Shown here: piece by piece, positions 9,365 to 17,711 of the stretch
Layout of the letters: every line of letters starts with the position of its first letter
Numbering within the stretch: the stretch's first letter is position 1
NCBI GenBank assembly: GCA_016458225.1
Contig: JAEMGR010000003.1
Span: 62,001-126,000, forward strand
DNA: 64,000 nucleotides
Direction: 5' to 3'
Source of the DNA: Myxococcaceae bacterium JPH2
GTDB taxonomy: Bacteria; Myxococcota; Myxococcia; Myxococcales; Myxococcaceae
Made by a program: the position numbers and the translations under genes
Notes under the pieces: generated by a model
Database searches by the model: none
What the model saw: only the letters and a program-made list of their open reading frames with translations
Told to the model about the DNA's origin: nothing

Positions 9365-11517
9365 GTTCCCGAGCCTCCCGCCGCCGCCTTTTCCTTCTCC
9401 ACGTTGATCTCGGTGACGCCCTTGTTGTCGATGGCGATGAGGAACAGCTGCTTCTGGGCCTCGCGCTTCTCGTTCATGGACGTCTTGCCGGTGGCGCCCT
9501 CGAAGTCCTTCAGGTTCGCCAGCGCCTGCCGCATGTCCGCGCGCGTCTGGGGCCGCTGCTTCTCGATGATGTTCCGCAGAATGCGCGCCGAGTCGTAACC
9601 GATCGCCTCCAGCAGGCCGGGGTCACGCCCGCCCTCGCGGTACGCCTCGCGGTAGTCCTTCACGAAGCGGCGCGTGGCCGGCCGCTGCGAGTCCACGAAG
9701 AAGCCATCCACGTACACCGAGCAGGTGACGAACTTGCCGCCGCGCTCCAGCAGCTCCGGCAGGCCCGAGCGCCCCTTCGGGCTGCTCCACTGGTTGGTGC
9801 CGAAGAGCGTCACCGTCTTCAGCTCCTTCTTCCCCGTCGTCTTGCGGATGCGCTCCAGGTCGCGGGGGTCACACGCGTTGGTGACGATGTCCTCCACCGC
9901 CAGCGCCGGCGCCACCAGGCTCACGCGGCGCCAGTCGTCCGGGATGAAGAGGCCCTCGAAGTCGATGATGGGCTCCACGCCGCTGCGCGCCTTCTCCATC
10001 GCCTTGCGGCGGCGGAACGCGTCCAGGTTCTCGCCCTGCACGTCGCGCACGGCCTCGGCGTAGTCGCTGCGGTCGTCCAGGTAGTAGCGGCCCACCAGCT
10101 TCTTGGCCTCGCTGGTGAACGTGGTCTGGTCGTGCGCGTAGTTCTCCGCGCCGCGCATCACCCCGCCGTGCTCCAGCACCTCGTCCCAGAACTCGTTGGC
10201 CAGCTCCACGCCGTACGGGATGTTCGGGTAGAGCACCGCGAAGCGCTTGTAGCCCTTCACGTTCATCGCGTAGTCCGCGATGGCGCGCGCCTGCGCGGAG
10301 TTGGTCAGCATGTTGCGGAAGACGTAGGGCCCGATGTCGGTGATGCCCTCCTGCCGGCTCATGGTGAGCAGCGGAACCTGAAGCTCCTCGGCGGCCAGCG
10401 CCGCGCGCTTGGTGTCCTCCGTCAACAGCGGCCCGAGCGCCGCGATGGCGCCGTCATCGAACGCGAGCTGCTCCATCGCCTGGCCCGTCTTGTTGACGTC
10501 GCCCTGCGTGTCCTTCACCACCAGCTCGATATCGCTGCCATGGAGCGCGAGCTGCACGCCGCGCAGCACCGCCTCGCCAATGGGCTGGTAGCGGCCCGTC
10601 ATGGGCAAGAGCACCGCCACCGCCTTGGGCTTGGCCTCCACGCGCCGGGTCGCCCGAGCCAGCAGCTCGCGCGCCTGGGGTGCGAAGCTGCTGTTGGGCG
10701 CCTCGCGCAGGAAGCGCTGGAGCGTCTCCTCCAGCCGCGTCCAGTCGCGCAGGTGGTAGTAGATGCGCGCCAGCTTGAACGTCAGCACCGGCCACGCGGG
10801 ATTGGACGGAGACAGCCCGTCCGCCACGCGCGCGATGTCCACGAAGTCCGCGCGGCCCTCCACCAACTGCTCCACCTTGGCCACCGCCTGGGCCTGGGCC
10901 TCGGCGCCCTGGGCCTCGCCGGCGTCCTTCACGGCCATGGTCAGCGCCTGCGAGTACAGGCCCGCGCCCTCGGCCGCGCGCGAGAGTTCCTTGAGGAGCT
11001 GCTCCTTCTCCGCGCCCTCCGCGCGCTCGGCCAGGCTGGAGAGCGTCTGGTACGCGTCGCGGTAGGCGCCCACCGCCATCGCGGAGAGGGCCAGCTTGTG
11101 CTTGGCGTCATCCGCGCGCGGATACAGCGGGTTCTCGAAGAGCAGCTCGTTGAAGGACTTGCGCGCGTTGACGTAGTCCCGCGACTCGTAGAACAGGACG
11201 CCCGCTTGATAGAGGGCCTCCTGGCTCGCGGTGGTGGCGGGGTACGCCTTGCGCACGGACAGGTAGGCCTCGGCGGCCTTGCGCTTGTCCGAGCTGGCCT
11301 GCGCGGTGGCCCGAGCCTGGGCGAGCGCCGCGTCCGCGGACGCGTCCTGCTTCGCCTCCAGGCTGGGCCGGGTGGGGAACGGCTCGCCCTCGGGGTTCTC
11401 GCCGCCCGTCCCGCCAGCGGTGCGGGTGGGTGCCTTGGGACAGGCGGACATCAGCAGGGCCAGCGCCAGGACGAGCGCGCGGCGCGAAGCAGAGAGGACT
11501 TCCATGGCGAGGTGCAT
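9361..11517 (-). CDS. LpoA/LppC-like lipoprotein: TPR region plus periplasmic-binding-protein type 1 domain
   Basis: The signal peptide ends in lipobox LMSAC (start at 11517, or 11505 at MEVLSASRR). After a low-complexity stretch, residues about 60-300 form TPR-like helices (AAEAYLSVRKAYPATTASQE and similar). From about 310 a type 1 periplasmic-binding fold begins with VAVLLPMTGRYQPIGEAVLR and carries the usual IAALGPLLTEDTK strand-loop and YDSARI near the end. The TPR-then-PBP1 order is that of E. coli LpoA, an outer membrane activator of a penicillin-binding protein; amino acid ABC-receptor relatives are the alternative. It is the first gene of a pair with the WD40 lipoprotein. A cell-wall role is inferred, not shown. 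Confidence 0.85.
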   Translation of the reverse strand: MHLAMEVLSASRRALVLALALLMSACPKAPTRTAGGTGGENPEGEPFPTRPSLEAKQDASADAALAQARATAQASSDKRKAAEAYLSVRKAYPATTASQEALYQAGVLFYESRDYVNARKSFNELLFENPLYPRADDAKHKLALSAMAVGAYRDAYQTLSSLAERAEGAEKEQLLKELSRAAEGAGLYSQALTMAVKDAGEAQGAEAQAQAVAKVEQLVEGRADFVDIARVADGLSPSNPAWPVLTFKLARIYYHLRDWTRLEETLQRFLREAPNSSFAPQARELLARATRRVEAKPKAVAVLLPMTGRYQPIGEAVLRGVQLALHGSDIELVVKDTQGDVNKTGQAMEQLAFDDGAIAALGPLLTEDTKRAALAAEELQVPLLTMSRQEGITDIGPYVFRNMLTNSAQARAIADYAMNVKGYKRFAVLYPNIPYGVELANEFWDEVLEHGGVMRGAENYAHDQTTFTSEAKKLVGRYYLDDRSDYAEAVRDVQGENLDAFRRRKAMEKARSGVEPIIDFEGLFIPDDWRRVSLVAPALAVEDIVTNACDPRDLERIRKTTGKKELKTVTLFGTNQWSSPKGRSGLPELLERGGKFVTCSVYVDGFFVDSQRPATRRFVKDYREAYREGGRDPGLLEAIGYDSARILRNIIEKQRPQTRADMRQALANLKDFEGATGKTSMNEKREAQKQLFLIAIDNKGVTEINVEKEKAAAGGSGT

Positions 11518-11620
11518 AGCAGCGCGGGTGCGCCTCCGTCGACAACGGAGCAGGGGGAAGATTCCCCAGGGAAAACTCCCACCCTATTGCACCGCGCATG
11601 CCCTCGCGCACCGCCCTGAA

Positions 11621-11640
11621 GCGTGGCCGCGGGGCCACGC
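11621..11640 (-). terminator. Hairpin downstream of dnaJ
   Basis: GCGTGGCC and GGCCACGC make a perfect 8-bp stem with loop GCGG, 33 bases after the dnaJ stop on the minus strand. There is no long T-run. Confidence 0.55.
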
Positions 11641-11673
11641 GAACGTGGCTCACCGCGCACGCCCCAGTGCTCG

Positions 11674-12798
11674 CTAGCCGAACAGCTCCTTCACCTTGGC
11701 GAAGAAGCTCTTGGACTGCGGGTGGCTCTCTTCGCCCGCCAGCTCCGCGAAGCGCTCCAGCAGCTCGCGCTGCTTCGAGGACAGCTCCGTGGGCGTCTCC
11801 ACCACCACGCGCACGTGCTGGTCGCCCCGCTGCTGGCTGTGCAGATGCGGGATGCCCTTGCCGCGCAGGCGGAACACCTTGCCGGACTGCGTGCCCGCGG
11901 GGATGGTCATCTTCACCTTCCCGTCGAGCGTGGGCACGTCGATCTTCGCGCCGAGCGCCGCATGCGTGAACGAGATGGGCACCTCGCAGAAGACCTCGTA
12001 CTCCTCGCGCTGGAAGAGCGGGTGCTCGCGGACGATGACCGTCACGTACAGGTCGCCGGGAGGCCCGCCTCGGTCTCCAGGCTCGCCCATGCCCGCCAGG
12101 CGCACGCGCGTGCCGTTGTCCACGCCGCCCGGGATGGCCACCTCGATGACCTCGTCCGAGGGAATCTTGCCCGAGCCACGGCAGCGCGCGCACGGGTCCT
12201 GGATGGTGGTGCCCGCGCCGCCGCAGTCACCGCACGGACGCGACACGGCGAAGAAACCCTGCGTGTAGCGCAGCTCGCCGCTGCCGCCGCACGAGGCGCA
12301 CGTCCGAGCCCCCGCGCCGCTCTTGCTGCCCGAGCCCGAGCACGTGTCGCACTTCTTGGGCCGGGGGATGGTGACCTTGGGCTTGCAGCCGAAGGCCGCC
12401 TCCTCGAAGGAGATCTCCAGGTTGTAGCGCAGGTCCGCGCCCCGGCTCGTCTGCCGCCGGCCGCCAGCGCCGCGCGCGCCCCCGAAGATGTCTCCGAAGA
12501 TTTCCCCGAAGATGTCGTTGATGTTGACGCCCTGGAAGCCGCCGCCCGCGCCCTCGAACGGGTTGCCGGCGTGGCCGAAGCGGTCGTACTTCGCGCGCCG
12601 CTCCGCGTCGCTCAGGACCTCGTAGGCCTCGGAGGCTTCCTTGAACTTGTCCTCGGCGTCCTTGTTCCCCGGGTTGCGATCCGGGTGGTACTGCAGCGCG
12701 ACCTTGCGGAACGCGCTCTTGAGTTCCTGCGCCGACACGGTCTTCTGGACGCCCAGGACCTCGTAGTAGTCGCGCTTCTGCCCCGCGGCCGCTGCCAT
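11674..12798 (-). CDS. dnaJ: Chaperone protein DnaJ
   Basis: Hsp40 co-chaperone that delivers substrates to DnaK and stimulates its ATPase, in the cytoplasm. The J domain (about 9-72) has DYYEVLGV, the HPD motif in YHPDRNPG and YDRFGHAG. A Gly/Phe region follows (ending FGGARGAGG). The zinc region has four CxxCxGxG repeats: CDTCSGSG, CASCGGSG, CGDCGGAG and CARCRGSG. Then come the two C-terminal substrate-binding domains (IPGGVDNGTRVRL onward). Length 374 is normal for a type I DnaJ. No dnaK or grpE is adjacent. An AGGGG ribosome site 9 bases before the ATG lies inside a long inverted repeat (see separate entry). Confidence 0.97.
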   Translation of the reverse strand: MAAAAGQKRDYYEVLGVQKTVSAQELKSAFRKVALQYHPDRNPGNKDAEDKFKEASEAYEVLSDAERRAKYDRFGHAGNPFEGAGGGFQGVNINDIFGEIFGDIFGGARGAGGRRQTSRGADLRYNLEISFEEAAFGCKPKVTIPRPKKCDTCSGSGSKSGAGARTCASCGGSGELRYTQGFFAVSRPCGDCGGAGTTIQDPCARCRGSGKIPSDEVIEVAIPGGVDNGTRVRLAGMGEPGDRGGPPGDLYVTVIVREHPLFQREEYEVFCEVPISFTHAALGAKIDVPTLDGKVKMTIPAGTQSGKVFRLRGKGIPHLHSQQRGDQHVRVVVETPTELSSKQRELLERFAELAGEESHPQSKSFFAKVKELFG

Positions 12799-12807
12799 TC
12801 CGTCAAA

Positions 12808-12889
12808 CCCCTGGAAATTGCTGGTGTTTTCCTACTGCGTACAAATCCGAATCACTATAACGCAGCGAAACGCACCAGCAATCCAGGGG
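12808..12889 (-). repeat. Long interrupted inverted repeat over the dnaJ leader, including its ribosome site
   Basis: On the plus strand CCCCTGG (12808-12814) pairs with CCAGGGG (12883-12889), TTGCTGGTG (12818-12826) with CACCAGCAA (12873-12881), and CTGCGT (12835-12840) with ACGCAG (12860-12865), leaving a loop of 19 bases. In a minus-strand transcript the dnaJ ribosome site AGGGG would be base-paired. It starts 8 bp past the stop of the upstream gene, so it could be a terminator, an SD-sequestering leader, or a DNA operator. Confidence 0.8.
12854..12881 (-). promoter_or_regulatory. dnaJ: Candidate sigma-70-like promoter for dnaJ
   Basis: On the minus strand TTGCTG (12881-12876) and TATAGT (12859-12854) are separated by 16 bases, in the only AT-rich stretch ahead of dnaJ. 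The -10 matches five of six consensus bases, the -35 three. The promoter would lie inside the inverted repeat, so transcripts from it would lack the 5' arm. Confidence 0.4.
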
Positions 12890-12897
12890 TGTTGGCC

Positions 12898-13338
12898 CTA
12901 GACGGTCCAGACGCGATTGACCGTGAGCTCCATGCGGGCCAGCCGACGCTTGAGCGCCGGGTCGACGGGGCCATGGGCGGCCCATTTGGGGACCACGAAG
13001 TGCAGCTCGGCGTTGTAGAGCTTCGCGGCACTGGCCAGCAGGCTCCAGCGGTTCTCCGCCAACGGGTCGTCCACCAGCTCCGGTGTGACGATCTCCAGGA
13101 TGATGGGCGTATGGGCGGAGTCGGATTGGCGACAGGTGAAATCCGGCCGATGGTCCTCGATGGTCCCGGACAGGATGGGCGGAGGCATGAAGCCCGGCAG
13201 ACGGGCCTTGATGTCCGTGTAGCCAATGGTCCGGAAGTACTCGGCCATCAGCCACAGCAGGCGACGACGGTCCTCCTCCTCCACCACCGGTTCGCAGCCC
13301 GGATTGAACAGGGCCTCTTTCTCGTTGTTGGTCTCCAT
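12898..13338 (-). CDS. Conserved hypothetical protein, 146 aa
   Basis: Not recognised. The ATG at 13338 opens METNNEKEALFNPG. The body is a mixed alpha/beta soluble protein with a helix-rich N-terminus (EEEDRRRLLWLMAEYFRTIG), a strand-rich centre (TIEDHRPDFTCRQSDSAHTP then IILEIVTPE) and a C-terminal strand-helix (AELHFVVPKWAAHG, LKRRLARMELTVNRVWTV). The HRPDFTC...ILEIVT pattern resembles the core of small PD-(D/E)xK-type folds (D then ExV), but a Lys is not in the usual place, so this is only a hint. The frame is open far upstream to 15291, but that part is antisense to the ABC gene. Confidence 0.7.
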   Translation of the reverse strand: METNNEKEALFNPGCEPVVEEEDRRRLLWLMAEYFRTIGYTDIKARLPGFMPPPILSGTIEDHRPDFTCRQSDSAHTPIILEIVTPELVDDPLAENRWSLLASAAKLYNAELHFVVPKWAAHGPVDPALKRRLARMELTVNRVWTV

Positions 13339-13494
13339 GGCTCCCGGAAACCTGTCCGCCGGGCCCACGGGGAGCAACGAACGGCCCTGCGGGCTGCGTC
13401 CGCATGGCCGCACGGCAGCCGACGGACACGGGGCCAGGATGACCCTTTGGCTTGGACGTCCTCGTCGCATCGGTGACAGAGTGCGCGCCCACCC

Positions 13495-15258
13495 GTGGCT
13501 CCCCGTCCTTCCGCGCATGTCTATCGCCGGCTGCTCGGCTACCTGCGGCCCTATCGCGGGCTGCTGGTGGCGGGGACCTCGGCGTCGCTCGTGGCCGCCG
13601 TCGCCACCTCGGGTTACGCCTGGCTGGTGGGCCCCCTGCTGCGCGCGGTGCTGACCGGCGCGCCTGTCACGGTGGCGGGCGTGGCGCTCCCCATGGACGC
13701 GCTGCTCAAGCGACTTCCTTTGCTGGTGGTGGCGGTGGCCCTGGTGAAGTCCACGGCGCAGTTCCTCCAAGGAGGACTGATGCAGCGGCTGGGCCAGCGC
13801 GTCATGGCGGACCTGCGCGGCTTCCTCTACGAGAGCCTGCTCGCCCAGCCGCCCGCGTTCTTCGAGCGCCGGCACTCGGGGGAGCTGGTGGCGCGCTTCA
13901 CCGCGGACGTGCCGCTGGTGGAGTTCTCCGTCACGCAGGCGCTCACGTCGTACGTGCGAGACGGGCTGCAAATCCTCGCCCTGCTGACGACGTGCTTCCT
14001 CATCGACGGGAAACTGTTTCTCTTCACCTTCGTGGTGGTGCCGCTGACGGTGCTGCCCATCAACCGCTTCGCCCGCTCGCTGAAGAAGGTCGTCACGCGC
14101 ACGCAGGCGAGCCTGGGGGCGCTCACCGCCATCACCGCCGAGCAGCTCCAGAACCTGCCGGTGGTGCAGGCATACGGCACCGTGCCCCGCGCGCTCACCC
14201 GCTTCGACGCCGAGGCGGACGAGTACCTGTCCGAGATGCGCCGCTCGCTCTTCATCCGCGGCGCGGTGAGCCCCACGGTGGAGCTGCTGGGCATCGTGGG
14301 CGTGGCGGTGGCGGTGGCCTGGGGCGCGCGCGCGGTGGCGGTGGATCCAGGGCTGGCGGGGCGCTTGCTGTCCTTCATGGCCGCGGCGCTGCTCTTGTAC
14401 CAGCCGGTGAAGTCGCTGAGCGGCACGCTGTCGCAGGTGCTCACGGGGCTCGCCGCCGCCGAGCGCCTCTTCTCTCTCGCGGATGAGCCCGCGCCACCGG
14501 ACGTGGGCGCCGAGGCCGCGCCGCTCTCCCGCGCGCTCGAGCTTGAGGGCGTGCGGGCCACCTACGCGGATGGACGCGAGGCGCTGCGAGGTGTGGACCT
14601 GACGGTGCCCGCGGGCGCGCGCGTGGCGCTGGTGGGTGCCTCGGGGGCGGGCAAGACGACGCTGTTCTCCGTGCTGCTGGGCTTCCTCTCGCCGAGCGGC
14701 GGCGCGGTGCGCTGGGATGGACAGTCCTTGGCGGAGCTGAAGCCCTCCAGCGTGCGCGCGCAGCTCGCGTGGGTGCCGCAGGAGCCCGTGCTCTTCTCCG
14801 GCACCGTGCGCCACAACCTGCGGCTGGGCCGCCCCGAGGCCACGGACGAGGCGCTGTGGGAGGCCCTGCGGTTGGCGCACGCGGAGGACTTCGTGCGCCA
14901 GCTCCCCGGCGGACTGGACGAGCCCGTAGGTGAGCGCGGCGGACGGCTGTCCGGTGGACAGCGACAGCGGTTGGCCCTGGCGCGCGCCTTCCTCTGCCGG
15001 CCCTCGGTGCTGCTGTTGGATGAGCCCACCAGCGCGCTGGATGCGGCGAGCGAGGCCGCCGTGAGCGAGGGGCTCGCCGCGCTCATGAAGGGCCGCACCG
15101 TGCTCGTCATCGCGCACCGGCTGTCCACCGTGCGCGACGCGGACCTCATCGCGGTGATGGAGGCGGGTCGCATCGTCGAGGCGGGCACGCACGAGGAGCT
15201 GCTCGCCCGTCGAGGCCGCTACGCGCGGTTGCTCGGCGAAGGCGCCGTCGCCGCCTGA
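13495..15258 (+). CDS. MsbA-like ABC exporter (fused permease and ATPase)
   Basis: Half-transporter that dimerises to export lipids or other hydrophobic compounds across the inner membrane. The GTG start gives MAPRPSAHVYRRLLGYLRPY. Six membrane helices span about 20-310. The ATPase domain (about 335-575) has Walker A GASGAGKTT, Q-loop VPQEPVLF, signature LSGGQRQRLALARA, Walker B LLLDEPTSALD and the H-loop IAHRLSTV; all catalytic residues are present. Length 587 fits MsbA/LmrA types. The neighbours give no substrate clue. It diverges from the 146-residue protein gene over 156 bp. Confidence 0.93.
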   Translation: MAPRPSAHVYRRLLGYLRPYRGLLVAGTSASLVAAVATSGYAWLVGPLLRAVLTGAPVTVAGVALPMDALLKRLPLLVVAVALVKSTAQFLQGGLMQRLGQRVMADLRGFLYESLLAQPPAFFERRHSGELVARFTADVPLVEFSVTQALTSYVRDGLQILALLTTCFLIDGKLFLFTFVVVPLTVLPINRFARSLKKVVTRTQASLGALTAITAEQLQNLPVVQAYGTVPRALTRFDAEADEYLSEMRRSLFIRGAVSPTVELLGIVGVAVAVAWGARAVAVDPGLAGRLLSFMAAALLLYQPVKSLSGTLSQVLTGLAAAERLFSLADEPAPPDVGAEAAPLSRALELEGVRATYADGREALRGVDLTVPAGARVALVGASGAGKTTLFSVLLGFLSPSGGAVRWDGQSLAELKPSSVRAQLAWVPQEPVLFSGTVRHNLRLGRPEATDEALWEALRLAHAEDFVRQLPGGLDEPVGERGGRLSGGQRQRLALARAFLCRPSVLLLDEPTSALDAASEAAVSEGLAALMKGRTVLVIAHRLSTVRDADLIAVMEAGRIVEAGTHEELLARRGRYARLLGEGAVAA

Positions 15259-15323
15259 GCCTCCTCGCGGCGCCCGTGCTTGCGCGTGCATCCGTGCTCT
15301 GCCACCGTGACGGGCCCACGCTC

Positions 15324-15704
15324 ATGCCGTCGCCTCGGGAGCCCCTGTCCCTCAACGCGCTGCTGCTGGTGCCCGCCCTCGCGCTCGCGGGCCTGGCGTG
15401 TGTGGCCGTGGCCGCGCAGCACTTCGCCCTCGCTACCGCCACCACCCTCACGCTCGCGCTCGTCCCGCTCGTGTTCCGGCTGTGGACGCGCACCTGGTAT
15501 CGCGGCCTCGTCCTGCGCGGCCTGGGCCTCTTCGTCGCCGGGATGAACGCGCCCATCCTCGTGGGCGGCGTCATCGCCTACGGCCGCCTGGGGTGCGAAG
15601 GCCCCGAGTGCGGACGCATCCTCCTCGTGGGCATCCTCCTCGCCCCCGTCGTCGGCACCCTCTGCTCCGTCGTGTATTGGCTGGTGGGTCGTCCCCCAGT
15701 CTGA
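15324..15704 (+). CDS. Small hypothetical membrane protein, four hydrophobic segments
   Basis: Not recognised. From the ATG at 15324 the product is 126 residues with helices ALLLVPALALAGLACVAVAA, LATATTLTLALVPLVFRLW, LRGLGLFVAGMNAPILVGGV and ILLVGILLAPVVGTLCSVVY. A short polar loop GRLGCEGPECGR holds two Cys. A start at 15276 is possible but adds residues with no helix or ribosome site. It lies 65 bp after the ABC exporter on the same strand and 29 bp before the next membrane protein gene, so the three may be one unit. Confidence 0.65.
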   Translation: MPSPREPLSLNALLLVPALALAGLACVAVAAQHFALATATTLTLALVPLVFRLWTRTWYRGLVLRGLGLFVAGMNAPILVGGVIAYGRLGCEGPECGRILLVGILLAPVVGTLCSVVYWLVGRPPV

Positions 15705-15733
15705 ATTCACAGCTTTAGCAGGAGAGACTACTA

Positions 15734-16822
15734 TTGCCGGAAATGCTTGTTCCGGCCCGTCCTCGCCTCACCCCAGGTCTGCTCGGCGCGGCGACCCTGC
15801 CCGCCATCGTGGCCTTGTCCTGCCTCGTCCTTCCGCAGCTCCTGGGCGATGCCGGGGGGCTGTCGGGCGTCGTGAGGGCGGCAGGTCCTTTCGCGGCGCT
15901 GGTGGCGCTGACGCTGCTGGTGACGGTGCCGCTGCTGACGTTGATGCTCGCCTATACGGGCCTGGGGCGCCCGGTGCCGCTGGCGGTGATGGTGGGCGTG
16001 GCCACGCTGCCGTGGATGCTGGGGCTGCTGGGGACAGAAGTGCAGTTGGAGGCGGCCTGGGGGGAGCCGCCGTCGATGGAGCTGATGGACGCGGGTGGGC
16101 TGTTGCCTTCGGGCACCGCGGCGGCCATGGCACCTCGACTGTTGGGGGCGTGGACCAGCGCGATGTTGCTGGGCGCGCTCGCGGTGGGACTCGCGCTGGC
16201 GCGGCTGGCTCCCGCGTGCGCGAGAGAGCATGGCGCGCGGCCGGGGACACGAGGCGTGCTGTTACTGGGCAGCGCGCTGTCCGCCGTGCTCGCGTGCGTG
16301 GCGCTGGTGGGCGCGATGGAGGCGCACCACCTGTTCGCCCTGCTCAACCGGCTCGGGCACGGGCCGAGCCTGGAGCTGCCCGAGCGCCTGGACGACGTGG
16401 CCTCGCTGCATGCCGCGCGCTGGACGTGCATCGCGCTGTTGGCGGTGCTCGCGTTCGCGATGGGGGCGCGGCGCGCGAGGGAACGTCGACCGCACGCGCT
16501 GGAGTGGATGGGCGGTTTGGTCCTCACCGGGGCGCTGGCGGGCCTGCTCGTCCTGGACGCGCATCCGCCGAGCGCGACAGGCCATGGCGAGCGCCCATCA
16601 CCGCTGGCGCCCGCGCAGCACGCCTCCGGGTGGGGCGTGGACATGCGGCGGCTCTTGGGACAGCGGAGCCTGGCGCCCCGCCCCGCGCCGCGGCAGGTCC
16701 ATCAGAGAAGCCAGAAGAGCAGGACCACGGTCAACGCGGTGGCCACGCCAAAGACGGCGAGCATCACCAGCCCTTCCGAGTGGCGCACCACCGGCGGCAG
16801 CACCTCGTTGGGCAACGACTGA
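15734..16822 (+). CDS. Hypothetical polytopic membrane protein
   Basis: Not recognised. The start is a TTG at 15734, supported by AGGAGAG 7 bases upstream; an ATG at 15743 is worse placed. About seven hydrophobic stretches occur between residues 12 and 285, for example LVALTLLVTVPLLTLMLAY and LLGALAVGLALARL. The last 80 residues are polar and Arg/Ser/Thr-rich. The final 40 codons run through the 3' end of the convergent gene at 16702-17331, an overlap of 121 bp, so the real C-terminus may be shorter if a frameshift or sequencing error is present. The opposite-strand gene has a clear membrane anchor in the shared region. Confidence 0.65.
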   Translation: MPEMLVPARPRLTPGLLGAATLPAIVALSCLVLPQLLGDAGGLSGVVRAAGPFAALVALTLLVTVPLLTLMLAYTGLGRPVPLAVMVGVATLPWMLGLLGTEVQLEAAWGEPPSMELMDAGGLLPSGTAAAMAPRLLGAWTSAMLLGALAVGLALARLAPACAREHGARPGTRGVLLLGSALSAVLACVALVGAMEAHHLFALLNRLGHGPSLELPERLDDVASLHAARWTCIALLAVLAFAMGARRARERRPHALEWMGGLVLTGALAGLLVLDAHPPSATGHGERPSPLAPAQHASGWGVDMRRLLGQRSLAPRPAPRQVHQRSQKSRTTVNAVATPKTASITSPSEWRTTGGSTSLGND

Positions 16823-17331
16823 CCGAAGCGCAGCGGCTCCGCGGGGCGCTCGGCCTCGACCACGGGCGGCTCGGGCGCCACCGCGACGGGCTTCGCGCGC
16901 GTGGCGTCGATGCGCGCCAGCTCCAGGCCCTCGCGAGCGAGCGCCAGCACGCGCTGGATGTGGAGGATGTAACGGTCCTGTCCTTCGTATGAGGACAGCG
17001 CGCTCGCGACCTCCAGCACGCGCCCGGGCACCAGCTCCACGTCCGTCTGGACCACCGAGGACGCGGGGCCTCCTGGAGCACCCTCGCCCCGCTCGACGCG
17101 GCCGGTGCGCACGCCTTCGCCGCTGGCCCACACGCAGTGGTCCTCCAGCAGCGTGAGTTCCTGGCGCTGCACGCGCCCGTCGCGATCCACGAGGGACAGC
17201 AGCTCCGCGCCCGCCGCGCCCAGGTGCCAGACGGTGCGCAGCCCGTTCTCGCCGGGCGGTCCCTCCACCGCGCGAACTCCGTACAGGGCCTGCATCGCGC
17301 GCTTCCGAGTCTCTTGCGAGGGGTCTGACAT
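16702..17331 (-). CDS. Hypothetical C-terminally membrane-anchored protein
   Basis: Not recognised. The ATG at 17331 gives MSDPSQETRKRAMQALYGVR. The 209-residue product has a soluble beta-rich N-terminal part (RTVWHLGAAGAELLSLVDRD, LTLLEDHCVWASGE), a helical part (YILHIQRVLALAREGLELA), an Ala/Pro/Glu linker and a single C-terminal helix (LVMLAVFGVATALTVVLLFW) that would make it a tail-anchored protein. It overlaps 121 bp with the end of the convergent membrane protein gene. Codon use of the shared region favours this strand, because the TM helix here is clean while the opposite reading is Arg/Ser-rich. Confidence 0.68.
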   Translation of the reverse strand: MSDPSQETRKRAMQALYGVRAVEGPPGENGLRTVWHLGAAGAELLSLVDRDGRVQRQELTLLEDHCVWASGEGVRTGRVERGEGAPGGPASSVVQTDVELVPGRVLEVASALSSYEGQDRYILHIQRVLALAREGLELARIDATRAKPVAVAPEPPVVEAERPAEPLRFGQSLPNEVLPPVVRHSEGLVMLAVFGVATALTVVLLFWLL

Positions 17332-17458
17332 GAAGGGCGCCAGACTAGGAGCGCGCGCGTGGAAACGGAAGACAACCGGACGCTCGTCCGCCCGACCGCG
17401 GACGCCACGCCCGACGCTGCACAGCTTGAAGTGTCTTGGCCCCGACTGGAGGTCTTCC

Positions 17459-17695
17459 ATGGCCATCGAGATTCCCGATTCGCCGCTCGACACACCGTTC
17501 AGCGTCCCGCCCTGGCCTCGCACCGAGGTCACGGACGAGCCTCCTCGCCTGCCGGGCTTCGACCCGCGCTACCCGGACGTGAGCTGGGATGGCGAGGCCC
17601 AACATGGGGGTGGCCACGTGCCCGAAGACTTCGCCTGGACCGGCAATCCGAAGGAACACCAGGATGAGTTGATGGGCGAGTGGCCCGCCCATTGA
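17459..17695 (+). CDS. Small hypothetical protein, 78 aa
   Basis: Not recognised. The ATG at 17459 has GGAGG 7 bases upstream. The acidic product (MAIEIPDSPLDTPFSVPPW, ending KEHQDELMGEWPAH) is soluble and Pro-rich with no predicted membrane segment. It is 17 bp upstream of the next gene, so it probably opens a small operon with the 254- and 184-residue proteins. The spacing and ribosome site support that it is real. Confidence 0.6.
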   Translation: MAIEIPDSPLDTPFSVPPWPRTEVTDEPPRLPGFDPRYPDVSWDGEAQHGGGHVPEDFAWTGNPKEHQDELMGEWPAH

Positions 17696-17711
17696 TACGG
17701 TCCGCGCGCCC

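Noticed and set aside
12799-12897. CIRCE-type heat-shock operator before dnaJ
   Set aside because: The inverted repeat arms do not match TTAGCACTC/GAGTGCTAA, and the spacing is different.
13339-15291. Very long minus-strand frame upstream of the 146-residue protein
   Set aside because: It is the antisense of the ABC exporter gene, is Arg/His/Gly-rich, and the real product starts at 13338.
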